From Ferruginibacter sp. (GTDB lineage: Bacteria; Bacteroidota; Bacteroidia; Chitinophagales; Chitinophagaceae): DNA of 64,000 bases. Under the pieces are notes generated by a model, which saw only the letters and a program-made list of their open reading frames with translations, ran no database searches and was not told the DNA's origin. Shown here in pieces: positions 45,947 to 54,610 of this stretch. The position numbers and the translations under genes were made by a program. The DNA lies in assembly GCA_013141435.1 (NCBI GenBank), contig JABFQZ010000008.1:60818-124817 (forward strand), in the 5' to 3' direction. Position 1 is the first letter of the stretch; each line of letters begins with the position of its first letter.

Positions 45947-46903
45947 ATGAAAAAAATTGGAATTTTACATGGCAAAGAAAGAAGCTTTCCCGAAGCATTT
46001 ATAGAAAGAGTAAACAGTAAAAATATAGAAGGTATTATTGCTGAACCAGTACGTATAGATAAAGTAATGCAAGGCGAAAGTAGTGGCTACGCAGTTATTA
46101 TTGATAGAATATCGCAAGATGTACCATTTTATAGAGCATATTTAAAAAATGCTGCACTATGCGGTACTGCTGTAATAAATAACCCATTTTGGTGGAGTGC
46201 CGACGAAAAGTTTTTTAACAATTGCCTAAGTACAAAAATGGATGTACCAGTGCCCAAAACAGTAATAGTACCATCTACCGAACTACCTACAGATACAAGC
46301 GGAGAATCTTTTTCTAACTTAGCATACCCAATGGATTGGGATAATATTTTTAAATACATAGGCTTTCCGGCATACATGAAACCACATGCTGGCGGCGGCT
46401 GGAAGAGTGTATATAAAGTTACCGACAAAGAAGATTTTTTTGAAAAACATGCCGAAACCGAGCAGCTTGTAATGATGTTGCAAGAAGAAATTATTTTTGA
46501 TGAATACTATCGCTGTTATTGTATTGGTGGCAAATATGTAAAAATAATGCCATATGAGCCCCGCAATCCGCATCACTTACGCTATGTAGCCGATTTTAAG
46601 CCAGATGCTGCCCGTTATAAATTAATGGAAGATATTGTACTTCGTATATGTAAATATTTAGGCTACGATTTTAATACTGTAGAGCTAGCTATAAGAGATG
46701 GAGTGCCTTATGCTATTGATTTTTGCAACCCAGCACCCGATGCTGAGCTTACTAGTGTTGGTCAAGAAAATTTTGACTGGGTTGTAGAAGCTGCTGCAAC
46801 TTTTGCTATAGAAAAAGCACAAGCCCAAGTAGAAGGAGCCGACAACCTAACATGGGGCGAATATATAAAACGCAGTGCCAATAAAGAGGTACTGTATAAA
46901 TAA
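45947..46903 (+). CDS. ATP-grasp ligase of unknown substrate
   Basis: A 318-residue cytoplasmic carboxylate-amine/thiol ligase. An N-terminal pre-ATP-grasp Rossmann-like part (about 1-100) is followed by the ATP-grasp fold. FPAYMKPHAGGGWKSVYKV (about 142-160) gives the ATP-binding lysine and glycine-rich loop, VMMLQEEIIFDEYYRCYCIG (about 176-195) the second nucleotide-binding strand, and DFNTVELAIRDGVPYAIDFCNP (about 242-263) the metal-binding Glu and Asp/Asn. It would join an acid to an amine through an acyl phosphate. It has its own promoter and is followed 195 nt later by a YbdK-type ligase gene. Confidence 0.88.
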   Translation: MKKIGILHGKERSFPEAFIERVNSKNIEGIIAEPVRIDKVMQGESSGYAVIIDRISQDVPFYRAYLKNAALCGTAVINNPFWWSADEKFFNNCLSTKMDVPVPKTVIVPSTELPTDTSGESFSNLAYPMDWDNIFKYIGFPAYMKPHAGGGWKSVYKVTDKEDFFEKHAETEQLVMMLQEEIIFDEYYRCYCIGGKYVKIMPYEPRNPHHLRYVADFKPDAARYKLMEDIVLRICKYLGYDFNTVELAIRDGVPYAIDFCNPAPDAELTSVGQENFDWVVEAAATFAIEKAQAQVEGADNLTWGEYIKRSANKEVLYK

Positions 46904-46942
46904 AAAGAAAAGTTTTTTGTAAACCACTATTTTTTTTAACCA

Positions 46943-46988
46943 CTAATAATAAGAATGAACAATAGTGGCAGCATTCTTAGTTATTATT
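46943..46988 (+). other. Imperfect hairpin between the ATP-grasp and YbdK-type genes
   Basis: AAGAATG (46950-46956) pairs with CATTCTT (46971-46977), extended by AT-rich imperfect pairing and followed by TTTTC. It could be a weak terminator or attenuator that sets the ratio of the two ligases. Confidence 0.35.
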
Positions 46989-47098
46989 TTCTTTCAACAT
47001 CAAATCTTTGGAAATTTTTTATCTCCATTTGATGTAAAAAGAATTTCAATATTTATAACAAGAGTCATAAAAAAAATTAATCTATAAATAAAAAAACT

Positions 47099-48208
47099 AT
47101 GGCAATTTCATACAAACAATTTACGCTAGGTGTAGAAGAAGAATACATGGTTATAGACCCCGAAACCCGTGAGCTAAAAAGCCATCAACAAAAAATTGTA
47201 CAAGAGGGGCAAAAAATAATAATGGATAAAGTAAAGGCCGAAATGCACCAAGCTGTAGTAGAAGTAGGTACCGATATTTGTGCTGATGTAGATGAAGCTT
47301 TTTTGGATATAAGTGGCTTACGAAAAACCATTAGTAGCATTGCTGCTAGCCAAGGATTGTGGGTAGGTGCAAGTGCTACTCACCCTTTTAGCCATTGGGA
47401 AAGCCAATTAATAACCGAACATGTAAGGTATAATGAAATTGTAAACGAATTGCAAGAAGCAGCCCGAAGCAACTTAGTTTTTGGCTTGCATGTACATGTA
47501 GGTATGGAAACAAGAGAGCTAGCAATACATATTGCCAATAGTGCCAGATATTTTTTGCCACATGTATTTGCATTAAGTACCAATTCGCCATTTTGGGAAG
47601 GACGACAAACTGGATATAAAAGTTTTAGAACAAAAGTTTTTGAAAAATTTCCTCGAACTGGTATTCCAGATCAGTTTGAAAGTATAGAAGCCTACGACAA
47701 TTATATAAAACTTTTGGTAAAAACAAATTGTATTGATAATGCAAAAAAAATATGGTGGGATCTAAGGGTGCACCCATTTTTTAATACTGTAGAATTTAGG
47801 ATTTGCGATATACCAATGACAACACACGAAACCATAGCTATTGCTGGTATATTTCAGGCAATTTGTGCAAAACTGTACAAATTGCATAGCCAAAATTTGA
47901 ATTTTATGATGTATCATAGAAGGCTAATTACCGAAAATAAATGGCGAGCTAGTAGATATGGTATAGATGGTAGTATGATAGATTTTGGAAAACAAACAGA
48001 AGTAAATACAAGGGTATTAATTTATGAACTACTAGATTTTATTGACGATGTAGTGCCTCACTTAGGCAGTGCTAATGCAATAAGTTATGTACATAAAATG
48101 CTAGAGCATGGTACAGGAGCCGATAGGCAATTGAAAGTTTTTGAAGAAAGCAAAAGTTTAGTAAAAGTAGTAGATTATATACATGATAGTTTTTTAGCAG
48201 GATTATAA
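47099..48208 (+). CDS. YbdK-type carboxylate-amine ligase (GCS2 family)
   Basis: A 369-residue member of the glutamate-cysteine ligase type 2 family, which is glutamine-synthetase-like. Visible signatures are TLGVEEEYMVIDPETRELK near 9-27 (metal-binding glutamates), FGLHVHVGMETRE near 128-140 and VEFRICDIPMTTHE near 239-252. YbdK-like enzymes activate a carboxylate with ATP and join it to an amine; E. coli YbdK shows only weak gamma-glutamylcysteine activity, so the real product is open. The preceding ATP-grasp gene suggests a two-step pathway. A tRNA-Arg promoter begins right at its stop codon. Confidence 0.9.
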   Translation: MAISYKQFTLGVEEEYMVIDPETRELKSHQQKIVQEGQKIIMDKVKAEMHQAVVEVGTDICADVDEAFLDISGLRKTISSIAASQGLWVGASATHPFSHWESQLITEHVRYNEIVNELQEAARSNLVFGLHVHVGMETRELAIHIANSARYFLPHVFALSTNSPFWEGRQTGYKSFRTKVFEKFPRTGIPDQFESIEAYDNYIKLLVKTNCIDNAKKIWWDLRVHPFFNTVEFRICDIPMTTHETIAIAGIFQAICAKLYKLHSQNLNFMMYHRRLITENKWRASRYGIDGSMIDFGKQTEVNTRVLIYELLDFIDDVVPHLGSANAISYVHKMLEHGTGADRQLKVFEESKSLVKVVDYIHDSFLAGL

Positions 48209-48240
48209 TTTGAATAAACAAAATATAATCACTATATTTG
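48209..48240 (+). promoter_or_regulatory. Consensus promoter of tRNA-Arg
   Basis: TTTG (48209-48212), 20 nt, TATATTTG (48233-48240): an exact match to the Bacteroidota promoter, beginning immediately after the YbdK-type gene's stop codon and 13 nt before the tRNA. Confidence 0.7.
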
Positions 48241-48253
48241 CACTCCGAAAATT

Positions 48254-48327
48254 GGCTGTGTAGCTCAACTGAATAGAGCATTTGACTACGAATCAAAAGG
48301 TTTTAGGTTTGAATCCTAACACGGTCA
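48254..48327 (+). tRNA. tRNA-Arg (anticodon ACG)
   Basis: A 74-nt cloverleaf. Acceptor GGCTGTG (48254-48260) pairs with CACGGTC (48320-48326) with two wobble pairs; the discriminator is A48327. The anticodon stem TTTGA/TCAAA encloses CTACGAA with anticodon ACG at 48288-48290. The T-arm is TTAGG-TTTGAAT-CCTAA. A34 would be edited to inosine by TadA to read CGU/CGC/CGA. CCA is not encoded. Confidence 0.95.
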
Positions 48328-48337
48328 CATATAAATC

Positions 48338-48373
48338 AAGCACTTACAAGTTAAACCTTATAGGTGCTTTTTT
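48338..48373 (+). terminator. Terminator of tRNA-Arg
   Basis: AAGCAC (48338-48343) pairs with GTGCTT near 48364-48369, with imperfect inner pairing (ACAAG/CTTAT region), followed by a T-tract. Confidence 0.7.
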
Positions 48374-48467
48374 ATTTGATACATTTTATAATTCAGAGAA
48401 ATTATGGAATAATACATTGTTGTATAACTAATGCCGATTTTAAAGATTTGGCAACCATATTTTTTTA

Positions 48468-48875
48468 TCATCTTTCCATATACTCCTGCAACATAATTGT
48501 AGCTGCTATAACATCTACATTGGCTTTTACTTGCTTATCTTTTTTCTTCATACCCATTTCTAGCATAGCATTTTTTGCCATTTTAGAGGTAAAGCGTTCA
48601 TCTACTTCTTTTATTAATATAGATGGAAATGCTTTTTTTATTCGTTCTATTGCTTTTTTTGCAGGTAATGTACCATGGGTTTCACTATCATCTAAATTTA
48701 GTGGCATACCAATAATGATTAACTCTACTTGCTCTATTTCTACATATTTTTTTAAGAAAGGAATAAGCTCATGCGAATTGATAGTAGTAAGCCCAGTTGC
48801 TATTATTTGCATAGGATCTGTAACGGCTATACCAGTTCGTTTTTTACCGTAATCTATTGCTATTATTCTTGCCAT
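48468..48875 (-). CDS. ruvX: Holliday junction resolvase-like RuvX (YqgF)
   Basis: A 135-residue RNase H-fold nuclease. The N-terminal motif IAIDYGKKRTGIAVTDPMQ (4-22) holds the first catalytic aspartate, VELIIIGMPLNLDDSE (about 49-64) the second region, and VDERFTSKMA near 99-108 the third. The family acts in 16S rRNA 5'-end maturation or Holliday junction processing. A -7-like TAACTTTG lies only about 10 nt before the ATG, hinting at a very short leader. Confidence 0.93.
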   Translation of the reverse strand: MARIIAIDYGKKRTGIAVTDPMQIIATGLTTINSHELIPFLKKYVEIEQVELIIIGMPLNLDDSETHGTLPAKKAIERIKKAFPSILIKEVDERFTSKMAKNAMLEMGMKKKDKQVKANVDVIAATIMLQEYMER

Positions 48876-48951
48876 TTATTTCACACAAAGTTACAAAGAT
48901 TGCAAATACTCCAAGCTTTACGATTATAATTGTTGATTTTTTATAACTTTA

Positions 48952-50547
48952 TTATTGTTCTATTAAAATTGTAAATTCATTCTCCAACCCTTGCGAATTT
49001 TTATACAAAATATCTACAAATTCATTTCCATAGATACACAGATATTCTAAAATATTATCTACTCTTTCTTGCAAATTATTTTTTGGATATAAAGCATTCT
49101 TAAATTTTTGTATTTGCCTTTGCTGTGCTTCAAATTTCTTTTTTTCGGCTTTCAGCATTTTCTTTTCTAAAACTTCTATTTTGTTTAATGCATTTGTACG
49201 TAAGGAATGTGTATGGCAGTTTAAAGTAGTATCTATCTTTCCTGTTATTGCTTTTATAGATTCGTAAACTTTTTTAATTGATTCTTTTTCTTCTTCCAAA
49301 TCTAGTTTGAGTTTAGATTCTTTCAATACCAATTCGTCTATCAATTGTTTTTCGGGTTTAAAAATATCTTCATATTGTAATCTAAGATTTTGCATTTTTT
49401 GTACTAATTGCTTATTCAAAATTGTAAATGAATTTCGCAGTATCAATGGTGGATAAAATGCACCTGTTTCAGTGAATACATTTTTTAGCTCTAGCCAATA
49501 TGCTATTTCGCCACCGCCACCAATAAATGCAATATTTGGCAAAATTATTTCCTGAAAAACAGGTCGCAAAATTACGTTCGGACTAAATCTTTCGGGGTTG
49601 TTTTTTAATTCTAAAAATATTTCTTCTTTGGTAAAATTAATATTGGTATTTGATATAGCAAACCCATTTTCTACTGCTTCTATTCTTTCTCTTTTATTAT
49701 CTTTTAAATAAAATAAATTTATAGCTCTACTACCAGCTTGTACTTTATAATTTTTTGGAAATGCAGCAACAGTTTGTACTACAGCTTTTTCAGAAAACTG
49801 CTCTTCCAATTCTTTTGTAATGATTGGTGCAAATGTGGCTTTTAAATTTTTATCATCGGGCAGTAAAACAACCAACCCATATTCATTAAATAAATAATGG
49901 ACAAAATGAAAAGTTGCTTTTTCAATTGTTAAACCTTCTTTGTATGTTTTTCTTACAATATCTACGATAGCTGTCCCATTTTTTTCTACAGCCAATTGCC
50001 CTGCAATGCTATCAATTATTTCAATAAAGTTTTTATCTATAACCATTCTTCCTACAGCTCCAGTTTGTGTAGTTTGCCATTTGTATTTATATCCTTTTAT
50101 GTGCACTTCGCCCAACTCAGCCAAATCTGCATCTTCGCTGCCCATGTAATATATGGGTACAAAATCATTTTCGGGCATGGCAGTTTTTAGCTCTACGCAA
50201 AGTTTTATGGCATGTAATATTTTGTAAATAAAATACAAATGACCTGTAAAAATATTGGGCTGGTGAGCTGTACATACAGTAAAGGTATTTTCGCTAGAAA
50301 GTAATGCAATATTGGCTTTTAGCTTATCAGATATTTGCAAGGTTGCATATTGATTGCTTAATGTATCTACCAGCAATTTTCTGTTTACAGGAAAATTTTT
50401 TCGATCTGCAACGGCTTTTTTAATGCCCTTTATATTGGGTTTGTAATTATAAAAATTATCTAATGCTGTGACATTATCTAGATAATCCAAAATTAATTTA
50501 GAAAATGAGTTCGTTTGGTTATAAGAAATTTTATGATTAGTAAACAT
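48952..50547 (-). CDS. bshC: Bacillithiol synthase BshC (cysteine-adding enzyme)
   Basis: Adds cysteine to glucosaminyl-malate in the last step of bacillithiol synthesis (cytoplasm). The 531-residue length is normal. Recognisable segments are TVCTAHQPNIFTGHLYFIYKI near 92-112 (split: TAHQPNIFTGHLYF), FVPIYYMGSEDADLAELGEV near 131-150 and FIGGGGEIAYWLELK near 340-354, followed by a long charged coiled coil (about 400-490) peculiar to BshC. The family motif is usually TGHQ; here it is TAHQ. It shows that this organism uses bacillithiol as its low-molecular-weight thiol. Confidence 0.92.
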   Translation of the reverse strand: MFTNHKISYNQTNSFSKLILDYLDNVTALDNFYNYKPNIKGIKKAVADRKNFPVNRKLLVDTLSNQYATLQISDKLKANIALLSSENTFTVCTAHQPNIFTGHLYFIYKILHAIKLCVELKTAMPENDFVPIYYMGSEDADLAELGEVHIKGYKYKWQTTQTGAVGRMVIDKNFIEIIDSIAGQLAVEKNGTAIVDIVRKTYKEGLTIEKATFHFVHYLFNEYGLVVLLPDDKNLKATFAPIITKELEEQFSEKAVVQTVAAFPKNYKVQAGSRAINLFYLKDNKRERIEAVENGFAISNTNINFTKEEIFLELKNNPERFSPNVILRPVFQEIILPNIAFIGGGGEIAYWLELKNVFTETGAFYPPLILRNSFTILNKQLVQKMQNLRLQYEDIFKPEKQLIDELVLKESKLKLDLEEEKESIKKVYESIKAITGKIDTTLNCHTHSLRTNALNKIEVLEKKMLKAEKKKFEAQQRQIQKFKNALYPKNNLQERVDNILEYLCIYGNEFVDILYKNSQGLENEFTILIEQ

Positions 50548-50884
50548 TTACAATTTATTTTTTACCTCAATCCAGTCTCTCCAAAAGAGAGGAGCTTGGC
50601 TACAATACTTTATAGTTATTTTAAAATACCCAAGGTTTGTATCGAACAAACCATTCGCTTTATAATCTTCTACTTCGTTTTCTGTTTTAATCTACCAAGG
50701 TGTATAATGCTCAGCAATAATATGGTGTTGAACGGAGCGTCGCCACCGAAGTTCAATCAGGGCTATTAGTTCGTCAACAAAAACCTCCCCTCCGCATCTC
50801 TAATGGAGAAACTATGCTCCAATACTTTAAAATTCTTTCCAACTTTTTACAGTGCACATTAGCAAAAATTAGTACAATATCGAA
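50548..50884. other. Gene-free stretch with degenerate GC-rich intergenic repeats
   Basis: 337 bp between rimO and bshC without a supported gene. It is less AT-rich than other spacers and contains short inverted motifs: CTCTC-CAAAA-GAGAG (50577-50591), TTGAAC..GTTCAA (about 50728-50756) and TCTC-TAATG-GAGA (about 50799-50811). On the minus strand they read like worn copies of the CTCTC/GGAGAG-rich palindromic repeats found between genes in many Chitinophagaceae. Confidence 0.45.
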
Positions 50885-52195
50885 TTAGCTAATTAACTCC
50901 CCCTCAATATCATAATCAAACGCCTTGGTTATTTTTACCATCACAAAATCGCCAATGTTTAGTTTTTTTGTAGTGTTTATAATTACTTCATTATCCACTT
51001 CTACACTATCAAATTCGGTACGGCCAAGGTATCGTCCACTCTCTTTTCTATCTACAATTACTTTTAAAGTTTTACCAATTTTTTCTTCATTTTTTTCTAA
51101 TGATATTTCTTGTTGGCAATCCATTATTTCTTGTGCTCTTTCTTCTTTTTCCTCTGTGGAAATATTATCTTCAAATTTGTGAGCTGTTGTATCATCTTCA
51201 TGCGAATAAGTAAAAACCCCTACTCTATCAAACCGCATTTTTTGTAAAAATGCTTTTAACTCTTCTATATCTTCCCTTGTTTCACCAGGAAAACCTGCTA
51301 TCAAAGTAGTACGCAAACAAATGCCCGGAACTTTTGCCCTTATGGCTTCTATGAGTTCTTCCATTTCTATACGGGTAATATTTCTATTCATTGCAGCAAG
51401 CATATTATCGGCGGCATGTTGCAATGGCATATCTAAATATTTGCAAATATTTTTGTGAGCATTCATGGCATCTAATATCTCCATCGGAAATTTTGAAGGA
51501 TAAGCATAATGCAAACGTATCCACTCCAAACCTGGTATTATTGCAAGTTCATTTAGCAGGCGAGGCAGTTCTCTTTTTTTATAAATATCCAACCCATAAT
51601 AAGTAAGCTCTTGAGCAATAAGCATAATTTCTTTTACGCCACGCTTTACCAATTGTTGTGCTTCTGCCACAATACTTTCAATGGTGCGGCTTACGTGCTG
51701 CCCACGCATAAGTGGTATGGCACAAAAAGAGCAAGTGCGGTTACAGCCTTCACTTATTTTTACATAAGCATAATGCGATGGTGTGGCCAACATGCGCTCT
51801 CCTATTAATTCTCCTTTATAATCGGCTTCAAATTTTTTAAGAATTTGTGGCAACTCCATAGTGCCAAAATAAGCATCAACTTCTGGTATTTCTTGTTCTA
51901 AATTATTTTTATATCGTTCGCTTAAGCAGCCTGTAACGTACACTTTATCGAGCTTGCCCTTTTTCTTTAGCGCCACATTATCTAAAATTGTATTAATACT
52001 TTCTTCTTTTGCTTTATCTATAAATCCGCAAGTATTTATAATTACAATATTATGATCTAGCTTTTCGTTTTCGTGTATAGTATCAATATCATTAGCAAGT
52101 AGTTGCCCACTAAGCACTTCGCTATCTACCATATTTTTGCTACAGCCTAATGTTATTATATTTACTCTGTCTTTTTTTAGGGTTTTTGTTTTCAT
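50885..52195 (-). CDS. rimO: Ribosomal protein S12 methylthiotransferase RimO
   Basis: A radical SAM enzyme that methylthiolates an aspartate of ribosomal protein S12, using two iron-sulfur clusters. The 436-residue protein has the N-terminal methylthiotransferase domain (NIITLGCSKNMVDSEVLSGQL near 12-32, further Cys in NTCGF and VTGCLSERY). The radical SAM CxxxCxxC is in SEGCNRTCSFCAIPLMRG near 148-165, and the C-terminal TRAM domain is at about 370-436. The length and S12-type LGCSKN favour RimO over MiaB. A TACCTTTG box is on the minus strand at 52217-52210. Confidence 0.94.
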   Translation of the reverse strand: MKTKTLKKDRVNIITLGCSKNMVDSEVLSGQLLANDIDTIHENEKLDHNIVIINTCGFIDKAKEESINTILDNVALKKKGKLDKVYVTGCLSERYKNNLEQEIPEVDAYFGTMELPQILKKFEADYKGELIGERMLATPSHYAYVKISEGCNRTCSFCAIPLMRGQHVSRTIESIVAEAQQLVKRGVKEIMLIAQELTYYGLDIYKKRELPRLLNELAIIPGLEWIRLHYAYPSKFPMEILDAMNAHKNICKYLDMPLQHAADNMLAAMNRNITRIEMEELIEAIRAKVPGICLRTTLIAGFPGETREDIEELKAFLQKMRFDRVGVFTYSHEDDTTAHKFEDNISTEEKEERAQEIMDCQQEISLEKNEEKIGKTLKVIVDRKESGRYLGRTEFDSVEVDNEVIINTTKKLNIGDFVMVKITKAFDYDIEGELIS

Positions 52196-52320
52196 AATTT
52201 TTGCAAGTGCAAAGGTATATTTTTTATAGCAATGTGGTTTTGCAAAATTGTTTTAATTATTTATTGTACAATTACTATAATTTCGTAAAAACTTAAATGT
52301 AACGAACCTTATATAATTTT

Positions 52321-53826
52321 ATGGCTGATATTAGACGACAAGGAATAAAAGGTACTATTTGGGTATATGTAGGTTTTTTGCTAGGTGCAATAAGTACCTA
52401 TTTTTTTACTTATACCCATTGGTTTACACCCGACCAATATGGGCTTACAAGGGCTTTGTTAGAAATAGGATTATTGCTTTATGCTTTTTCTACATTGGGT
52501 ACTACGTTTTATGTATATAAATTTTTTCCGTATTACGCCGATAATTTACCTAAAAAAGATAACGATTTATTAGGTCAGGCTCTAAAAATTTGCTTTTTAG
52601 GATTTTTATTTTCTATAACAGCTTTATATTTATTTGAACCAATAATTATAAAAAAGTTTAGCAAAAACTCTGCTTTGTTGGTAGAATATTTTTATTACAT
52701 AATACCACTTGGCTTTTTTTTATTGTTATACACAATTATTGAAATATATGCATTCGGTTTTTCAAAAGCTAGTACTACAATTTTTTTAAAAGAAGTTGTA
52801 CTAAAGTTTTTTACTTTAATAGTTGTATTATTAAAAATTATAGGATTAATAAATTTTAAAACCTTTGTACTAATTTTTAGTTTTCAGTATGCTATTATTG
52901 CTATAATATTAATAGCAATATTATATAAAGAAGGTAACTTTTGGCTTAATTTTAAACCTAGCAAGGTTACAAAAAAATACAAGAAAAAAATAATAGCCGT
53001 ATTGGCACTTACTTTTTTAACGGCAATTGTAAGTGTGTTACGCACAAGTATAGATGCACTTGTATTGGCTTCTAGGCAAGATTTAGGAAAGGTTGCCATA
53101 TTTGGTTTTACCAATTATTTAGTAATGACAATGGGTGCTCCAAGTAGAAGCCTTATAGCAATAACGATACCAATGTTATCGAGGCATTGGAAAGATAAAA
53201 ACCTTGTAGAAATTGATAGAATATACAAACGTACATCTATAAACTTACTTAGTTTTTCATTATTTATGTTTGGTTTAATTTTACTAAACTTTACCGATGC
53301 TATTCAATATTTTAACCTCAACGAAAGTTATTTAGAAGGAAAATATGTTTTTATTTTGTTAGGTTTAGTTACAATTATTGAATTAGGTACTGGTGTAAAT
53401 GGTCAAATTATTGGTACTTCAAGCTTTTTTAGATTTGAACTTTGGACAAGCATTTTGCTTACAGTGCTCATAATACCTTTAAGTTATTTTTTGACTGTAA
53501 AGTATGGTTTAATTGGCCCTGCTGTGGCAAACTTGGTTTCGTTTACAATATACAATGCAATAAGGTATTTCTTTTTGTTGAAAAAATTTAAGATGCAACC
53601 TTTTTCTCAAAAAACTATTGAGGTAATATTAATTGCAATAGTAGCTTTTATGGCAATGCATTATTTATTGGGCAATAAAAGTGGCTTGTTGATAATAATA
53701 CTTAGATCTATACTTTACGCTCTATTATTTATAGTGGCGGTTTTTATTAGGGATATTTCGCCAGATGCAAAACCAGTATTTTTAGTGCTTAAAAAAAGAA
53801 TAGAAAATATTATTTTTAAACGGTAG
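52321..53826 (+). CDS. Polysaccharide/lipid flippase (MVF/Wzx-like)
   Basis: A 501-residue integral membrane protein with about 12-14 hydrophobic helices. The N-terminus IRRQGIKGTIWVYVGFLLGA and the basic loop FKPSKVTKKYKKK (about 215-227) fit the oligosaccharide flippase/MATE-like exporter superfamily. It may move lipid-linked sugars across the inner membrane for surface polysaccharide. No glycosyltransferase neighbours are present, so the substrate is unknown. Its 3' end overlaps the convergent mqnA gene by 11 nt. Confidence 0.82.
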   Translation: MADIRRQGIKGTIWVYVGFLLGAISTYFFTYTHWFTPDQYGLTRALLEIGLLLYAFSTLGTTFYVYKFFPYYADNLPKKDNDLLGQALKICFLGFLFSITALYLFEPIIIKKFSKNSALLVEYFYYIIPLGFFLLLYTIIEIYAFGFSKASTTIFLKEVVLKFFTLIVVLLKIIGLINFKTFVLIFSFQYAIIAIILIAILYKEGNFWLNFKPSKVTKKYKKKIIAVLALTFLTAIVSVLRTSIDALVLASRQDLGKVAIFGFTNYLVMTMGAPSRSLIAITIPMLSRHWKDKNLVEIDRIYKRTSINLLSFSLFMFGLILLNFTDAIQYFNLNESYLEGKYVFILLGLVTIIELGTGVNGQIIGTSSFFRFELWTSILLTVLIIPLSYFLTVKYGLIGPAVANLVSFTIYNAIRYFFLLKKFKMQPFSQKTIEVILIAIVAFMAMHYLLGNKSGLLIIILRSILYALLFIVAVFIRDISPDAKPVFLVLKKRIENIIFKR

Positions 53827-54601
53827 TACAAACTTTTTCTAAAAATAATTTCAAGCCTTTTTGTTTTTCATCGTCTAAATTATAACTTATATTTTTATTG
53901 TAATATTCATTCAAATCGTACGCTTTGTAATGGTTAGCATCAATAATTTTGTTGATATTATTTAAGCCTAAAGATGTGGTTTCATTAAATTTAATTAAAA
54001 AATTTTCATCTAATTTTTTATTGCAAACCCAAGCTGCAAATACAAATGGCAACCCTGTAAATTGTACCCATGCTGTACCAAGGTCATAAATATATTTACT
54101 TTTATTTCTTTGAAGAAATGCTCTATCACCTATAACTAAGCCAGCCGTTTTACCTTCAATATTTTTTTCGTACCCAACTTTTGCAAAAATTAATTTTGGA
54201 TTTATTTTCCAAAACTCTTTCAATAATATTTTTAACAACTCTACAGATGTTTTGCTTTGGTAATCTAACAAAATTGAATCAATTTCTTCTAAAGGTACAT
54301 TGCTAAATAAACATACACTTGCCACTTCGCCAATTGTACCAATACAATAATTTGAAATAATATAATGCTCTTTTAGCATAGGTATTGTGGCTACTGGCAC
54401 AAGTGCAATATCTACTTCATCATTTTTTAATAGGCTAGCAATATTTGCTGGATAATCGGTTACCAAATTAATTTCATCTGACATTAAGCCATTTTCAAAA
54501 CCATAAATGAGTGGCTTCGTATTAAGATAACTTACGGCTGCAATCCTTATTTTTCTGTCCAAGTACTTTAGTTTAAATTTGTGCAAAATTACTTCAAACA
54601 T
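53816..54601 (-). CDS. mqnA: Chorismate dehydratase MqnA
   Basis: Converts chorismate to 3-enolpyruvyl-benzoate, the first step of the futalosine route to menaquinone. The protein (261 residues from the ATG) is a periplasmic-binding-protein-like fold: IRIAAVSYLNTKPLIYGFE near 18-36, VDIALVPVATIP near 63-74 and GLVIGDRAFLQR near 133-144. The true start is uncertain: the ATG at 54601 lies 9 nt from the purB start, while TTG at 54562 would begin just before IRIAAVSYLN. Its 3' end overlaps the flippase gene by 11 nt. Confidence 0.9.
   Translation of the reverse strand: MFEVILHKFKLKYLDRKIRIAAVSYLNTKPLIYGFENGLMSDEINLVTDYPANIASLLKNDEVDIALVPVATIPMLKEHYIISNYCIGTIGEVASVCLFSNVPLEEIDSILLDYQSKTSVELLKILLKEFWKINPKLIFAKVGYEKNIEGKTAGLVIGDRAFLQRNKSKYIYDLGTAWVQFTGLPFVFAAWVCNKKLDENFLIKFNETTSLGLNNINKIIDANHYKAYDLNEYYNKNISYNLDDEKQKGLKLFLEKVCTTV
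54574..54581 (+). promoter_or_regulatory. Candidate -7 box of purB
   Basis: TAAATTTG fits TAnnTTTG and lies 29 nt before the purB ATG. It falls within the first codons of mqnA as annotated from the ATG, which favours a later mqnA start. Confidence 0.35.
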
Positions 54602-54610
54602 TTTTTATTT

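Noticed and set aside
48364..48852. 162-codon plus-strand frame
   Set aside because: Antisense to ruvX, whose motifs are clear; the frame has no family features.
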